Program-made: the position numbers and the translations under genes
From: SIRX01 sp965213905
GTDB taxonomy: Bacteria > Actinomycetota > Rubrobacteria > Rubrobacterales > Rubrobacteraceae
Direction of reading: 5' to 3'
Assembly (NCBI GenBank): GCA_965213905.1
Contig: OZ243922.1
Coordinates: 1,922,001 to 1,986,000 of the forward strand
DNA length: 64,000 bases
Shown here: positions 18,470-27,721 of the stretch, one piece after another
Position numbering within the stretch: the first letter of the stretch is position 1
Layout: each line of letters begins with the position of its first letter
Notes under the pieces: generated by a model
Seen by the model: the letters and a program-made list of their open reading frames with translations, nothing else
Databases searched by the model: none
Told to the model about the DNA's origin: nothing

Positions 18470-18856
18470 ATGGAGTACATCTACCGCACGGAGATAACGG
18501 AGATCGGGCCGGACGTCGAGGAGATGCTCGACTGGACGGGAACCCTGATCTCCTTCGAAGACGGAGCCCCGCCGGAGTTGGCGGAGATCTCCATCCTCCA
18601 CAAACACACCGACCGACGCGAAGATCCCCCCGTACCCGGAGACACCGTAGCCATCGGCCCGCAAGAATTCGAGATAACGGCCGTCGGGGGAGTCGCCTGG
18701 AAGAACATGCTGGAGTTGGGCCACGCGGCGTTCAAGTTCAACGGCGCCGAAGAAGCCAACCTGCCGGGCGAGATCTGCCTGGAAAAGCAAGAGATCGAAG
18801 TCGTAAAAGAGATTATCGGACCCGGTGTGCCGCTGGAAATTAGGGCCGCCGATTAG
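18470..18856 (+). CDS. srlB: PTS glucitol/sorbitol transporter subunit IIA
   Basis: A soluble 128-residue IIA protein that takes phosphate from HPr. Two conserved histidine regions are visible: ILHKHTD near residue 43 and ELGHAAFKFNG with His85. The size is normal for SrlB. The start lies eight bases after srlE with a GGAGG SD. It completes the three-protein glucitol Enzyme II. Confidence 0.93.
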   Translation: MEYIYRTEITEIGPDVEEMLDWTGTLISFEDGAPPELAEISILHKHTDRREDPPVPGDTVAIGPQEFEITAVGGVAWKNMLELGHAAFKFNGAEEANLPGEICLEKQEIEVVKEIIGPGVPLEIRAAD

Positions 18857-18870
18857 AGAAAGGCCACAAT

Positions 18871-20133
18871 TTGGGGCTTAGAGAAAGACTGGAAGGACTA
18901 GAGCGCGGCGGCACGCCGATCCGGGTCGGGCTCGTCGGCGCGGGCCAGATGGGCCGGGGCTTTATCGCCCAGGTCGCCGGCATCCCCGGCATGGAAGTAG
19001 CCGCCGTCGCGGACATCGAGCCGGATCGGGCCACGACCGCTTTCCGGGAAGCCGGCCAGGAGCCGGTCGAAGGCATAGACGACAGCCTCGGACGGCCCGG
19101 CGTCACCGACGACGCCCGGGAACTCGCCTCTTCGGAGGGCGTGGACGTGATCGTGGAGGCTACCGGCGTACCGGAGATTGGGGCCTGCGTAGCCTACGAG
19201 GCGATCCATAACGGCAAGCACGTGGTTATGCTGAACGTCGAGGCCGACGTTACCATCGGCCCCATCCTGAACCGCATGGCCCGGAGCGCTGGCGTCGTCT
19301 ACACAGGCTCCGCCGGGGACGAACCGGGGGCCATCATGGAACTCTACGACTTCGCCCGGTCTCTGGGTTTCGAGGTCGTCGTCGCCGGAAAGGGCAAGAA
19401 CAACCCTCTCGTAGTCTCCGCAACCCCGGACTCCGTCGCCGAAGAGGCCGCCACAAAACATATGAACCCCAAGATGCTCGCCTCTTTCGTGGACGGCACC
19501 AAGACGATGGTCGAGATGGCCGCCGTCGCCAACGCCACCGGAATGGTCCCGGATAAACCGGGAATGCACGGCCCGGAAGAGACCGTCCCAAAGCGCCTGG
19601 GAGATATCTTCAGCCTGGAGAAAGAGGGCGGCATCCTCTCCAGCTACGGCACGGTGGACTACGTGCGGGGCGTGGCCCCGGGGGTATTCGTGATCGTGCG
19701 GGCCGGGGCAGAGCCCGTGCGGGAGACCATGCAGTACCTGGGACAGGGAGAGGGGCCGAACCACGTTCTATACCGTCCCTACCATCTGACGAGCCTCGAA
19801 ACCCCGATCTCCGTGGCCCGCGCCGCGCTCTACAACGAGCCGACCATAACTCCTCGGGAGAAACTCTCCGCCGAAGTGGTGGCCGTCGCGAAGCGGGATC
19901 TCGAAGCCGGGGAAAAACTCGGCGGTATAGGCTCCGCTGACTACTACAGTTACGTCTATAAGGCCTCGGAGGCCGAAGGCATGTTGCCTATGGGACTCGC
20001 CGGCGGAGCCCGGATGACCCGGCCCGTAAACAAAGGAGAAGTAATCTCCCGGTCGGGTGTAGAACTTGCGGAAGGCTCTTTTGTGGTGGGATTGCGGCAA
20101 CTGCAGGAGACGGCCGCCGGAGGGAGTATTTAG
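18871..20133 (+). CDS. COG4091-type NAD(P)-dependent oxidoreductase with SAF domain
   Basis: A 420-residue protein of the predicted homoserine-dehydrogenase-like family COG4091. The N-terminal Rossmann fold is IRVGLVGAGQMGRGFIAQVAG, the central part has VVMLNVEADVTIGPIL and VYTGSAGDEPGAIMEL, and the C-terminus is SAF-like (AVAKRDLEAGEKLGGIGSADYY). The operon lacks the usual short-chain sorbitol-6-phosphate dehydrogenase SrlD, so this enzyme is the only visible candidate for oxidising the imported sugar phosphate. That role is inference. The start is TTG with GAAAGG upstream. Confidence 0.8.
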   Translation: MGLRERLEGLERGGTPIRVGLVGAGQMGRGFIAQVAGIPGMEVAAVADIEPDRATTAFREAGQEPVEGIDDSLGRPGVTDDARELASSEGVDVIVEATGVPEIGACVAYEAIHNGKHVVMLNVEADVTIGPILNRMARSAGVVYTGSAGDEPGAIMELYDFARSLGFEVVVAGKGKNNPLVVSATPDSVAEEAATKHMNPKMLASFVDGTKTMVEMAAVANATGMVPDKPGMHGPEETVPKRLGDIFSLEKEGGILSSYGTVDYVRGVAPGVFVIVRAGAEPVRETMQYLGQGEGPNHVLYRPYHLTSLETPISVARAALYNEPTITPREKLSAEVVAVAKRDLEAGEKLGGIGSADYYSYVYKASEAEGMLPMGLAGGARMTRPVNKGEVISRSGVELAEGSFVVGLRQLQETAAGGSI

Positions 20134-20136
20134 AGA

Positions 20137-21135
20137 GTGGTCGCCACCCGCTACACGGTAGATCATCGCTCCCTCACGGATCACGACCGCCTGATCCTCA
20201 AGGTGCTCCGGCTCTACTACGAGCACGACCTCAACCAGGTCGAAGTCGCCAAAAGGATGGGCTTTTCCCGGCCAAAAGTCTCGAAGCTCATCACCGAGGG
20301 CCGCAATCGCGGGCTCGTGAAGATCGAGATAGCCGAACCCGCCGGGGACGCCGCCCCTATGGAGATAGCCCTCGAAGACCGCTACGGGCTCGTCGAGGCA
20401 CTGGTCGTCGCCTCCGACGAAGATCGCCAAAGCACGGAGCTCGCAGCGGGTGCGGTTGGTGGAGCGCTCCTGGCCCGGCTTTGTACGGCGGAGTCCAATC
20501 TCGGTCTCTCTTGGGGCGTCTCCGTGCGGGCGCTCGCGGAGTCGATCCCTGCTATGTCTTTCCGGTGCAAAAAGGTCGTACCGCTCGTGGGCGGGATGGG
20601 CAAGGCGGAGAGCAGGCTGCACTCCAACCAGGTCTGCGCGGACCTCGCCGGGAAACTGAACGCCGAATACCTGCAAATGTCGGCCCCGGCTATCGCCCGC
20701 TCGGCTCGCAGCCGGGACGAACTCATGGAGATGCCCGGCATCTCCGAAACATTGACAGAGGCGGCGAGCTGTGACATTGCCGTGGCCGGCATCGGGGGGA
20801 TACTCCCGTCGTCCACGATGGTCGAGGCCGGGTATTTTACCCTGGAAGAATTTCTCGGGCTCCGGGCGCGGGGCGCGGTAGGTGATATTTGCTGCCACTT
20901 TCTGGATGAAAAAGGAGACCCCTGCCTCGAAGACCTGTCGACCAGAATCTTGGGTCTCAATCTGGAGCAACTAAAAGAGATGCCCCGGACCGTCGGAATC
21001 GCGACCGGCCCGGACAAGGCCTCCGGCGTAGCCGCCGTCCTAAAAGGCGGTTACGTGAACACCCTGATCTGTGACCGAGACCTGGCGGAAGCCCTATTAA
21101 AGAACGAGCCGCAAAAGGAAGGAACCCGAACGTGA
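20137..21135 (+). CDS. SorC-family sugar-responsive transcriptional regulator
   Basis: A 332-residue regulator. The N-terminal HTH (LYYEHDLNQVEVAKRMGFSRPKVSKLI) is followed by a SorC/DeoR-type effector domain that in this family binds a sugar phosphate (LGLSWGVSVRALAESI; KKVVPLVGGMGK). The gene starts three bases after the COG4091 stop with GTG and overlaps the E1-alpha start as GTGA. It probably controls the operon through the 12-bp inverted repeat at 16240-16274. Confidence 0.88.
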   Translation: MVATRYTVDHRSLTDHDRLILKVLRLYYEHDLNQVEVAKRMGFSRPKVSKLITEGRNRGLVKIEIAEPAGDAAPMEIALEDRYGLVEALVVASDEDRQSTELAAGAVGGALLARLCTAESNLGLSWGVSVRALAESIPAMSFRCKKVVPLVGGMGKAESRLHSNQVCADLAGKLNAEYLQMSAPAIARSARSRDELMEMPGISETLTEAASCDIAVAGIGGILPSSTMVEAGYFTLEEFLGLRARGAVGDICCHFLDEKGDPCLEDLSTRILGLNLEQLKEMPRTVGIATGPDKASGVAAVLKGGYVNTLICDRDLAEALLKNEPQKEGTRT

Positions 21136-22088
21136 AAGACGCCCATGACCGCAAAGAGCTATTGCGAACCATGTTGCTCATAAGATCCTTCGACGAGAAG
21201 GTGGACGAACTCTACGCCGAGGGCGCGTTACACGGCACGGCCCACTTCTACGTCGGGCAGGAAGCCGTCGCCACCGGTGTCATATCCGCCCTGAAAAACG
21301 GTGACGTCATAACCGGCACCCACCGGGGCCACGGCCACGCCATCGCCTTCGGCCTGGATCTGGACCGCATGGCAGCGGAACTTCTAGGCCGGGCTTCCGG
21401 CTACTGCCACGGCAAAGGCGGCAGCATGCACATCGCCGACGTAGAGGCCGGGATGCTCGGGGCGAACGGTATCGTCGGGGGCAGCATGGGTATTGCTTGC
21501 GGCGCGGGCTGGGCCTTTAAACAGCGCAAGCAGGACCACGTCGCCGTGTGTTTTTTCGGAGATGGGGCCGTGCAGGAGGGGATCTTCAACGAGTCGCTCA
21601 ACATGGCCGCCATCTGGAAGCTGCCGGTGATCTTTGTTTGCGAGAACAACCAATACGCCATGTCCCTGAGCGTCAAAAAAGGCTTCGCCACCGAGCGCAT
21701 CTCCGACCGGGCCGCCGGATACGGAATCGCCGGAGCTTCCGTAGACGGTATGGAACTCGACGAGGTCCACGAAGCCGCCGCCGAAGCCGTCGAACGCGCG
21801 CGAAAAGGTGAAGGCCCGACGCTCATCGAAGCCGTGACCTACCGATACCTCGGGCACTCAAAGAGCGACGCCAACCTCTACCGGACACGGGAGGAGATCA
21901 AGGAGTGGCGCGGGCACGACCCCGTCCAACGTTTCGCCGCCCAACTCGAAGAAGAAGACGCGCTGGGGGACGAAGAGTGGCGCGAGATAGAACAAAAGGC
22001 GAAAGACGAGATAGAAGAAGCCTTCGAGAAGGCTTTCGAAGAACCCGAACCCGAACCCGAGTCGGCGTTGGAGGACGTGTATGCCTAA
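21132..22088 (+). CDS. thiamine-diphosphate E1 component, alpha subunit (pyruvate/acetoin dehydrogenase type)
   Basis: A 318-residue E1-alpha that decarboxylates a 2-oxoacid, or cleaves acetoin, with ThDP. It shows GTHRGHGHAIAFG, the substrate loop GRASGYCHGKGGSMHI, the ThDP motif GDGAVQEGIFNESLNMAAIWKLPVIFVCENN and the C-terminal YLGHSKSDANLYR. These match AcoA/PdhA families, which sequence alone does not separate well. It overlaps the regulator upstream and the beta subunit downstream. The C-terminal EPEPEPE tract is unusual. Confidence 0.88.
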   Translation: MKDAHDRKELLRTMLLIRSFDEKVDELYAEGALHGTAHFYVGQEAVATGVISALKNGDVITGTHRGHGHAIAFGLDLDRMAAELLGRASGYCHGKGGSMHIADVEAGMLGANGIVGGSMGIACGAGWAFKQRKQDHVAVCFFGDGAVQEGIFNESLNMAAIWKLPVIFVCENNQYAMSLSVKKGFATERISDRAAGYGIAGASVDGMELDEVHEAAAEAVERARKGEGPTLIEAVTYRYLGHSKSDANLYRTREEIKEWRGHDPVQRFAAQLEEEDALGDEEWREIEQKAKDEIEEAFEKAFEEPEPEPESALEDVYA

Positions 22089-23091
22089 CGAATCCCGTGA
22101 GATCACCTACCGCGAAGCCGTCCGGGAAGCAATGACCTCCGCCATGCAAGAAAATCCCGAAGTCTTCCTCATGGGCGAGGACGTCGGCGTCTACGGTGGG
22201 GCGTTCGGTGTAAGTCGGGGTATGGTCGAGGAGTTCGGAGAGGACCGGGTGGTAGACACCCCGCTCTCCGAGGCCGGTTTTGTCGGTCTCGGCATCGGGA
22301 GCGCCCTCATGGGGATGCGCCCGATAGTAGAGATCCAGTTCTCGGACTTTATAACCCACTCTATGGACCAGCTCGTAAACCAGGCCGCCAAGCTCCGCTA
22401 CATGTTCGGCGGCAAGGCCGAAGTCCCGTTGGTGCTCCGCACACCCGGCGGCGCGGGGACCGGGGCGGCGGCCCAGCACTCCCAGAGCCTCGAAGCCTGG
22501 TTTATCCACGTGCCGGGCCTGAAGGTCGTTATGCCCTCGACGCCGTACGACGCGAAAGGGATGCTGCTCTCCGCGCTCGACGATCCGAACCCCGTGATCT
22601 TCTACGAGCACAAACTCCTCTACAACCGCAAAGGCGGCGTCCCCGAAAAAGCGTACCGCGTTCCCATAGGAGAAGCCAGCGTAACCCGCGAAGGCGAGGA
22701 CGTAACCCTGGTCGCCGCCGGCCTCGTCCACAACTTCGCCCTGGAGGCCGCCGACGCCCTCTCCGACGACGGAGTCGAAGCCGAGGTCGTGGACTTGCGA
22801 AGCCTCGCCCCGCTGGACCACGAAACTGTGCAAAGGTCTGTGGAAAAGACCGGCAAGCTCGTGGTCGTCGAGGAGGATGTGAAGACTGCGGGTTGGGGGG
22901 CGGAGATCGTATCGAGGATCGTGGAGGGCGAGAGTTTCTACGCCCTCGATCGGGCTCCGGCGCGGGTGGCGGGCGCCGACACCCCGATCCCCTACAACAA
23001 AAACCTGGAGGCCTTTATCCGGCCCACGCCGGAGAAGGTCGTGGCGGCGGCCCGCAAACTCCTTGACGACCGGGTGGGAGTGTACGCCTGA
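22081..23091 (+). CDS. thiamine-diphosphate E1 component, beta subunit (pyruvate/acetoin dehydrogenase type)
   Basis: A 336-residue E1-beta partner. ITYREAVREAMTSAMQENPEVFLMGEDVGVYGG is the family N-terminus, DTPLSEAGFVGLGIGSALMGMRPIVEIQF contributes to the ThDP site, and the C-terminal transketolase domain has LVVVEEDVKTAGWGAEI. The gene overlaps E1-alpha by eight bases and E2 by one, so the three are coupled. Confidence 0.9.
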   Translation: MPNESREITYREAVREAMTSAMQENPEVFLMGEDVGVYGGAFGVSRGMVEEFGEDRVVDTPLSEAGFVGLGIGSALMGMRPIVEIQFSDFITHSMDQLVNQAAKLRYMFGGKAEVPLVLRTPGGAGTGAAAQHSQSLEAWFIHVPGLKVVMPSTPYDAKGMLLSALDDPNPVIFYEHKLLYNRKGGVPEKAYRVPIGEASVTREGEDVTLVAAGLVHNFALEAADALSDDGVEAEVVDLRSLAPLDHETVQRSVEKTGKLVVVEEDVKTAGWGAEIVSRIVEGESFYALDRAPARVAGADTPIPYNKNLEAFIRPTPEKVVAAARKLLDDRVGVYA

Positions 23092-24323
23092 TGGCCTCGG
23101 AGCTAAAAGTGCCGACCCTCGGCATGGACATGGAGGAAGCCACCATCATCCGCTGGATGGTCGAAGAGGGCGCCGCGGTTGAAAAAGGAGACCCGGTCCT
23201 GGAGATAGAGACGGACAAAACATCCTTCGAGGTCGAGGCCAACGAGGATGGTGAGATCCGGAACCTCCGGGGCGACGAAGGCGAGACGCTTCCTGTCGGC
23301 ACCATCGTCGCCTACATCACCGCGCCGGGCGAGAAAGCACCCGAACACGAAGAAACTCAGGAAGAGCATCCGGTCTCCGGCGAAGACAACGGTAAAGCCG
23401 CCCGCGCTGATGAGAAAAAAGAGCGGGAGCCCGCGCAAGCGGCGCCTCCTGAGCCCAACGACGACCGGCGGAAGGTGCGGGCTTCACCCGCGGCCCGTCG
23501 TGCTGCCCTGGAGAAGGGCGTGGAGTTGGAGGCCGTGACCGGTTCCGGCCCGGGCGGCAGGGTCTACCTGTCGGACGTGCTGGTGGCCGATAGCGACCAA
23601 GAAGCGACCGCCGACGAATCACCTGCGGCGGAGGTGTCGGCCGGGGAGCCGGAACGCCGGGAAACGTTGTCCCGCGTCCGGCGCATCGGGGCCGAACGTA
23701 CGACAAAGAGTTTCAGCGAGGTCCCGCACTTCTATCTAACCCGCGAGATGGAAGCCGACCGGCTGCTGGAGTTGCAGGAGCGGCTAAAAGAGAAGATGGA
23801 CCCGGCGCCGGGCATTACAGAGTTGCTGGCCCTGGCCGTTTCCCGGACCCTAAAGGATCATCCCCGGCTAAACGCCCGCTATGCCGGAGAAGAGTTGGAG
23901 TTACACGAGAAGGTCAACCTCGGGCTGGCGGTCGCCACCGATGACGGCCTCGTGGTCCCGGTTCTCAAAGGCGCGGATGTGCTGCCGCTGCGGGGACTGG
24001 CGCCGGCGGTGAAGGATCTTGTAGAAAGGGCCCGTAGAGGAAAGCTGGATCGCGAAGAACTATCCGGCGGTACGTTTACCGTCTCCAACCTCGGCATGAT
24101 GGGCATAGATTCCTTCGACGCCGTTATAAACACGCCGGAGGCGGCTATTTTGGCGGTTGGCCGGACGCGAATAGTTCCACAGTGGCACGATGGAGAATGG
24201 CTCCCGCGTCGTATAATCACAATGACCCTCTCGGTGGATCATCGGGTGGCCGACGGGGCCGACGGGTCGAGGTTCCTGGCGGACCTACAGAACGCGCTCA
24301 CGGATTGGGAGCTTCTGCTATGA
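23091..24323 (+). CDS. dihydrolipoamide acyltransferase (E2 component)
   Basis: A 410-residue E2 core enzyme. It has an N-terminal lipoyl domain with Lys43 in IETDKTSFEVEAN, a charged linker, a peripheral subunit-binding domain (RASPAARRAALEKGVELEAVTGSGPGGRVYLSDV), and a catalytic domain with His384 in SVDHRVADGADG. It transfers the acyl group from E1 to CoA. No E3 lipoamide dehydrogenase lies nearby, so E3 must come from elsewhere. The acyl substrate (acetyl or other) is not determined. Confidence 0.9.
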   Translation: MASELKVPTLGMDMEEATIIRWMVEEGAAVEKGDPVLEIETDKTSFEVEANEDGEIRNLRGDEGETLPVGTIVAYITAPGEKAPEHEETQEEHPVSGEDNGKAARADEKKEREPAQAAPPEPNDDRRKVRASPAARRAALEKGVELEAVTGSGPGGRVYLSDVLVADSDQEATADESPAAEVSAGEPERRETLSRVRRIGAERTTKSFSEVPHFYLTREMEADRLLELQERLKEKMDPAPGITELLALAVSRTLKDHPRLNARYAGEELELHEKVNLGLAVATDDGLVVPVLKGADVLPLRGLAPAVKDLVERARRGKLDREELSGGTFTVSNLGMMGIDSFDAVINTPEAAILAVGRTRIVPQWHDGEWLPRRIITMTLSVDHRVADGADGSRFLADLQNALTDWELLL

Positions 24324-24336
24324 AAAAAGGAGAGAG

Positions 24337-24669
24337 ATGAAGGTCGAGAGAGACGCCATACTCACCTGTGCGGCCTGTGGTGTAGAGGGTCCGCACGAGC
24401 TACTGTACCTCTCCGAGCACATGCGCGGCAGCCGCTGCGAGAACTGCCGCTACACCGCCGTCTACTCCGACCACCTCTACTCCGACTACGCCCGGGATCT
24501 CGCGGAGCGGACCTCGCACCTTCCGCTGGCGCTGGCTACGAGGGCTTTTAGAAAGCCGACCGACGTTTTTGGATGGCCTTTCAAAGCCGTCCGCAAGCCT
24601 TTCGGGCTCGTAAAGGAGTTGGGGTACGTGACGGTCTTGGAGCGGGGGCTTCGTAGCAGAAAGAGGTAA
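24337..24669 (+). CDS. small zinc-ribbon protein of unknown function
   Basis: A 110-residue protein with two CxxC pairs in its first 40 residues (LTCAACGVEG and SRCENCRYTAVYS), which should bind one zinc ion. The rest is basic and rich in aromatic and Arg residues (FGWPFKAVRKPFGLVKELGY). No catalytic motif is seen. SD AGGAGAGAG and a 13-base gap after E2 make it the likely last gene of the glucitol/E1-E2 operon. The stop nearly touches the convergent pntB. Confidence 0.7.
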   Translation: MKVERDAILTCAACGVEGPHELLYLSEHMRGSRCENCRYTAVYSDHLYSDYARDLAERTSHLPLALATRAFRKPTDVFGWPFKAVRKPFGLVKELGYVTVLERGLRSRKR

Positions 24670-24671
24670 AA

Positions 24672-26069
24672 CTACATGCTCTTTACGCCGGAGATAACAT
24701 CTTGCAGCCCTTGTTTGGCGTCGGCGAAGAGCATCAAGGTTTTCTCTTCGTCGTAGAAGAGCGGGTTGTCTACGCCGGCGAAGCCGGGGCTTAGGGAGCG
24801 CTTGACGAAGACTACGCGCCGGGCTTCGTCTACGTCCAGGATGGGCATACCGCTTATGGGGCTGTCTACTTCGGGGTCTTTGGCGGAGGGGTTTACGACG
24901 TCGTTGGCGCCGACGACCACCACGGCGTCGGTATCGGGGAACTCGGCGTTTATGTCTTCCATGTCGTAGAGCCGGTCGTAGGAAATGTCGGCCTCGGCGA
25001 GCAGCACGTTCATGTGGCCCGGCATCCGGCCCGCCACCGGGTGGATGGCGAATTTTACGTCTTTGCCCTGGCTTTCCAGAACATCGGATAGCTCGGACAT
25101 CAGGTTCTGGGCCTGGGCCACGGCGAGGCCGTAGCCGGGGACGAAGATGATCCTGTCCGCGTCGTACTTGAGAAGCGCCGCCACATCGTCGGCGCCTGCC
25201 GAGCGGACGGGCTTCTCTTCCCCATCATCCTTATTTTTCGCGGGCGAGGCCCCGACGGCGCCGAAGATTATCTTGCCGAGCGGCCGGCCCAGCGAACTGC
25301 TCATGAGCCGCGTAAGAATCGTGCCCGACGCCCCGACGAGCGACCCGCTGATAATTAGCACGTCGTTGCTGAGCGCGAAGCCGCTCATCGCCGCCGCGAG
25401 GCCGGTGAAGGCGTTGAGGAGCGAGATGACGATCGGCATGTCCGCCCCGCCGATGGGTATGACGAGCAACACGCCCAACGTTAGTGAGAGGGCGAAAATG
25501 AGGCCGACCGAGAGCAGCGGCGCCGGTCCCCCGGCGACCACGTTGACGCCGAGTATCACGACGGCGGCGAAGATCGCGGCGTTCACGACCGTTTGCAGCG
25601 GGAAGCTTACGGACCCGCTCAAGAAAAGTTCCTGAAGTTTGGAGAAAGCTATAGTGCTGCCGGCGAAGCTGACGCTCCCGATCAGGACGCCGAGCAATAT
25701 CGTAGTCGTGATGAAACCGCCCTCGGATTCCGCGCCAAGCTCCTGGAACCTGTAGAACTCGATGATCGCCACGAGCGCCGCCGCCCCGCCGCCGACGCCG
25801 TTGAAGGCCGCGACCATCTGGGGCATGGCCGTCATCTGGACCCGCTGGGCCGAGACGCCCCCGATCACCGCGCCGACGGCTATCGCGATCATGATCTCCC
25901 AGAAATTCACGATCTCTGCGCTAAAAAGCGTAACGACCACGGCGATAAGCATTCCCAGGGCCGAAATCGTGTTGCCCGAACGGGCCGTGTCCGGCGAGCG
26001 CAGCCGGCGGATACCGGCGATAAATAGAAGTGCCGCGATAAGGTAGAAGATGCCCGTTACCGCGCCCAC
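24672..26069 (-). CDS. pntB: NAD(P)(+) transhydrogenase, beta subunit
   Basis: This 465-residue subunit has about nine hydrophobic segments in its first 265 residues (dII), followed by the NADP(H)-binding domain dIII with IIFVPGYGLAVAQAQ, HPVAGRMPGHMNVLLAEA and VVVGANDVVNPSAK. With the alpha subunits it uses the proton gradient to reduce NADP+ with NADH. It starts with GTG four bases after pntAB. Divided alpha subunits are typical of alphaproteobacterial and actinobacterial forms. Confidence 0.95.
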   Translation of the reverse strand: MGAVTGIFYLIAALLFIAGIRRLRSPDTARSGNTISALGMLIAVVVTLFSAEIVNFWEIMIAIAVGAVIGGVSAQRVQMTAMPQMVAAFNGVGGGAAALVAIIEFYRFQELGAESEGGFITTTILLGVLIGSVSFAGSTIAFSKLQELFLSGSVSFPLQTVVNAAIFAAVVILGVNVVAGGPAPLLSVGLIFALSLTLGVLLVIPIGGADMPIVISLLNAFTGLAAAMSGFALSNDVLIISGSLVGASGTILTRLMSSSLGRPLGKIIFGAVGASPAKNKDDGEEKPVRSAGADDVAALLKYDADRIIFVPGYGLAVAQAQNLMSELSDVLESQGKDVKFAIHPVAGRMPGHMNVLLAEADISYDRLYDMEDINAEFPDTDAVVVVGANDVVNPSAKDPEVDSPISGMPILDVDEARRVVFVKRSLSPGFAGVDNPLFYDEEKTLMLFADAKQGLQDVISGVKSM

Positions 26070-26072
26070 GCT

Positions 26073-26381
26073 CTAGTTGCCCTTCTTGCGCGGCCGGCTG
26101 CCGGCCCGGAACATGTCCAGCATCCGGTTCGTAACCCAGAAGCCACCGACGATGTTTATGGTACCGAAGACCACGGCGATCAGGCCGAGTATACGAACGA
26201 AGGTATTGCCGCCCTCGGCCCCGAGGGCGATGATCGCGCCGACCAGCACGATACCGTGGATGGCGTTAGTCGCGCTCATCAAAGGCGTGTGCAAGAGCGT
26301 CGGAACCCGGCTGATAAGCTCGAACCCGATGACGATGGCGAGGATGAATACGGTTAGTTCGGCTATAAGCCCGGTCGTCAC
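26073..26381 (-). CDS. pntAB: NAD(P) transhydrogenase alpha subunit, membrane part (alpha-2)
   Basis: This 102-residue membrane subunit has three helices (LTVFILAIVIGFELISRVP; AIHGIVLVGAIIALG; ILGLIAVVFGTINIVGGFWVTNRML), matching PntAB/PntA2. It supplies part of the proton channel. Its GTG shares one base with the pntAA stop, so translation is coupled. Confidence 0.93.
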   Translation of the reverse strand: MTTGLIAELTVFILAIVIGFELISRVPTLLHTPLMSATNAIHGIVLVGAIIALGAEGGNTFVRILGLIAVVFGTINIVGGFWVTNRMLDMFRAGSRPRKKGN

Positions 26382-27664
26382 TACGACCTTTCCTCCTGTT
26401 CTTGTAGTTCTTCCAGGGCCTCGATGGTGGGGGCGTGCCGGATCCCGCCGCCGTGCGTCAGGCAGGCGCCGGCGGTGATCTCATCCTCGAAATCTAACTC
26501 CAGATCGCCTTCCGGCGCCAGATGCCGTAGAAAAGCGAGCATGTTGCGCGAGTAGAGCTGGCTCGCGTGGATCGGGACGCTGCTGGGGAGGTTCACCGGG
26601 CCGACGATTTTTATCTGTTGATGATCCACGACGGCCCCCGGATCGGTCAACTCGCAGTTTCCACCGTTCTCGGCCGCCAGATCAACGACCACCGAACCCG
26701 GCTTCATCTCCTCGACCATCTCTCCCGTAAGCAGGATTGGCGCCCGACGGCCGGGGACGAGCGCCGTGCTTATCGCCACGTCCGTCTCCTTGAGCTGCTC
26801 CCGGATCAAAGCCCGGTCTCGCTGCTGCTTTTCTTCGTCCTGGGCCGTCGCATACCCGCCGGTATTTTCTTCCTCTTTCTCGACAAGCCTTTCTTCCCCA
26901 CCCCGCCTCGGCTCCGGCGGTTCGGCGAACGAGTTGAAGCCCAGGGCTACCATGAACTTCGCAAACCCGGCCGGCTCGTACTCCTCACGTTCGTCTTTCT
27001 CCTGTGCAGGAGCTTCTTTCTTCTCTTCGAGGAAGGTGGCGCCCAGCGACTCCGTTTGTTCCTTGACTTCGGGCCGGATGTCGAACGCCGTCACCTCGGC
27101 CCCGAGCCGGTTGGCGGTGGCTATAGCTTGCAGGCCCGCGACCCCGGCGCCGAGCACCAACACCTTCGCCGCCTTGGTGGTTCCGGCGGCGGTGGTCATC
27201 ATGGGAAAATATTTGCCCAGGTACTCCGCCCCGATGATGGCTGACTTGTAGCCGGAAATAGAACCCATCGCCGAGAGCGCGTCCATACTCTGTGCCCGTG
27301 AGATGCGCGGGATCGCCTCTACGGAAAAGGCCGTTACGCCGGACTTCGCCAGCCACCAGACGAGCTCCGGAAAAGCGGGACCTTGCAGAAAGCAGATCAG
27401 GACCGTCCCTTCGCGCATGGCCCGGACCTCGGCCCGGGTTGGCTTCTGGACTTTGAGGATTACTTCCGACTCACCGTAGAGGACCCCGACGGCCACCACG
27501 CGCCCCCCAGCTTCCTCGTAAGCGTCGTCGAGGTTGTAGTTCCGGCCCGCGCCGGACTCGACGAGGACCTCGAAGCCTCCATCCACAAGCTTGCTTACGG
27601 TCTCCGGCACGAGGGCGACGCGCTGCTCACCCTCGACCCTTTCTCTGGGAACCCCGATCTTCAC
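26381..27664 (-). CDS. pntAA: NAD(P) transhydrogenase alpha subunit, NAD-binding part (alpha-1)
   Basis: This cytoplasmic 427-residue NAD(H)-binding domain starts KIGVPRERVEGEQRVALVPETV, as in PntA and alanine dehydrogenase. It has the NAD fold KVLVLGAGVAGLQAIATANRLGAEVTAFDIR. An unusually long acidic/Gln insertion (residues about 215-290, rich in Glu, Arg and Lys) interrupts the fold; the family is usually nearer 370-390 residues. The GTG start follows a TATAAT box by six bases with no SD, so the mRNA is probably leaderless. Confidence 0.93.
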   Translation of the reverse strand: MKIGVPRERVEGEQRVALVPETVSKLVDGGFEVLVESGAGRNYNLDDAYEEAGGRVVAVGVLYGESEVILKVQKPTRAEVRAMREGTVLICFLQGPAFPELVWWLAKSGVTAFSVEAIPRISRAQSMDALSAMGSISGYKSAIIGAEYLGKYFPMMTTAAGTTKAAKVLVLGAGVAGLQAIATANRLGAEVTAFDIRPEVKEQTESLGATFLEEKKEAPAQEKDEREEYEPAGFAKFMVALGFNSFAEPPEPRRGGEERLVEKEEENTGGYATAQDEEKQQRDRALIREQLKETDVAISTALVPGRRAPILLTGEMVEEMKPGSVVVDLAAENGGNCELTDPGAVVDHQQIKIVGPVNLPSSVPIHASQLYSRNMLAFLRHLAPEGDLELDFEDEITAGACLTHGGGIRHAPTIEALEELQEQEERS

Positions 27665-27670
27665 ACGGGC

Positions 27671-27676
27671 ATTATA
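27671..27676 (-). promoter_or_regulatory. -10 box for leaderless pnt operon
   Basis: TATAAT on the - strand lies six bases before the pntAA GTG. Transcription should begin at or within a base or two of the start codon. No clear -35 match is seen. Confidence 0.65.
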
Positions 27677-27721
27677 CCCCGAAAAATGGGACGAAACCGT
27701 CTGCCGGCGCGGGCCGGTTCG

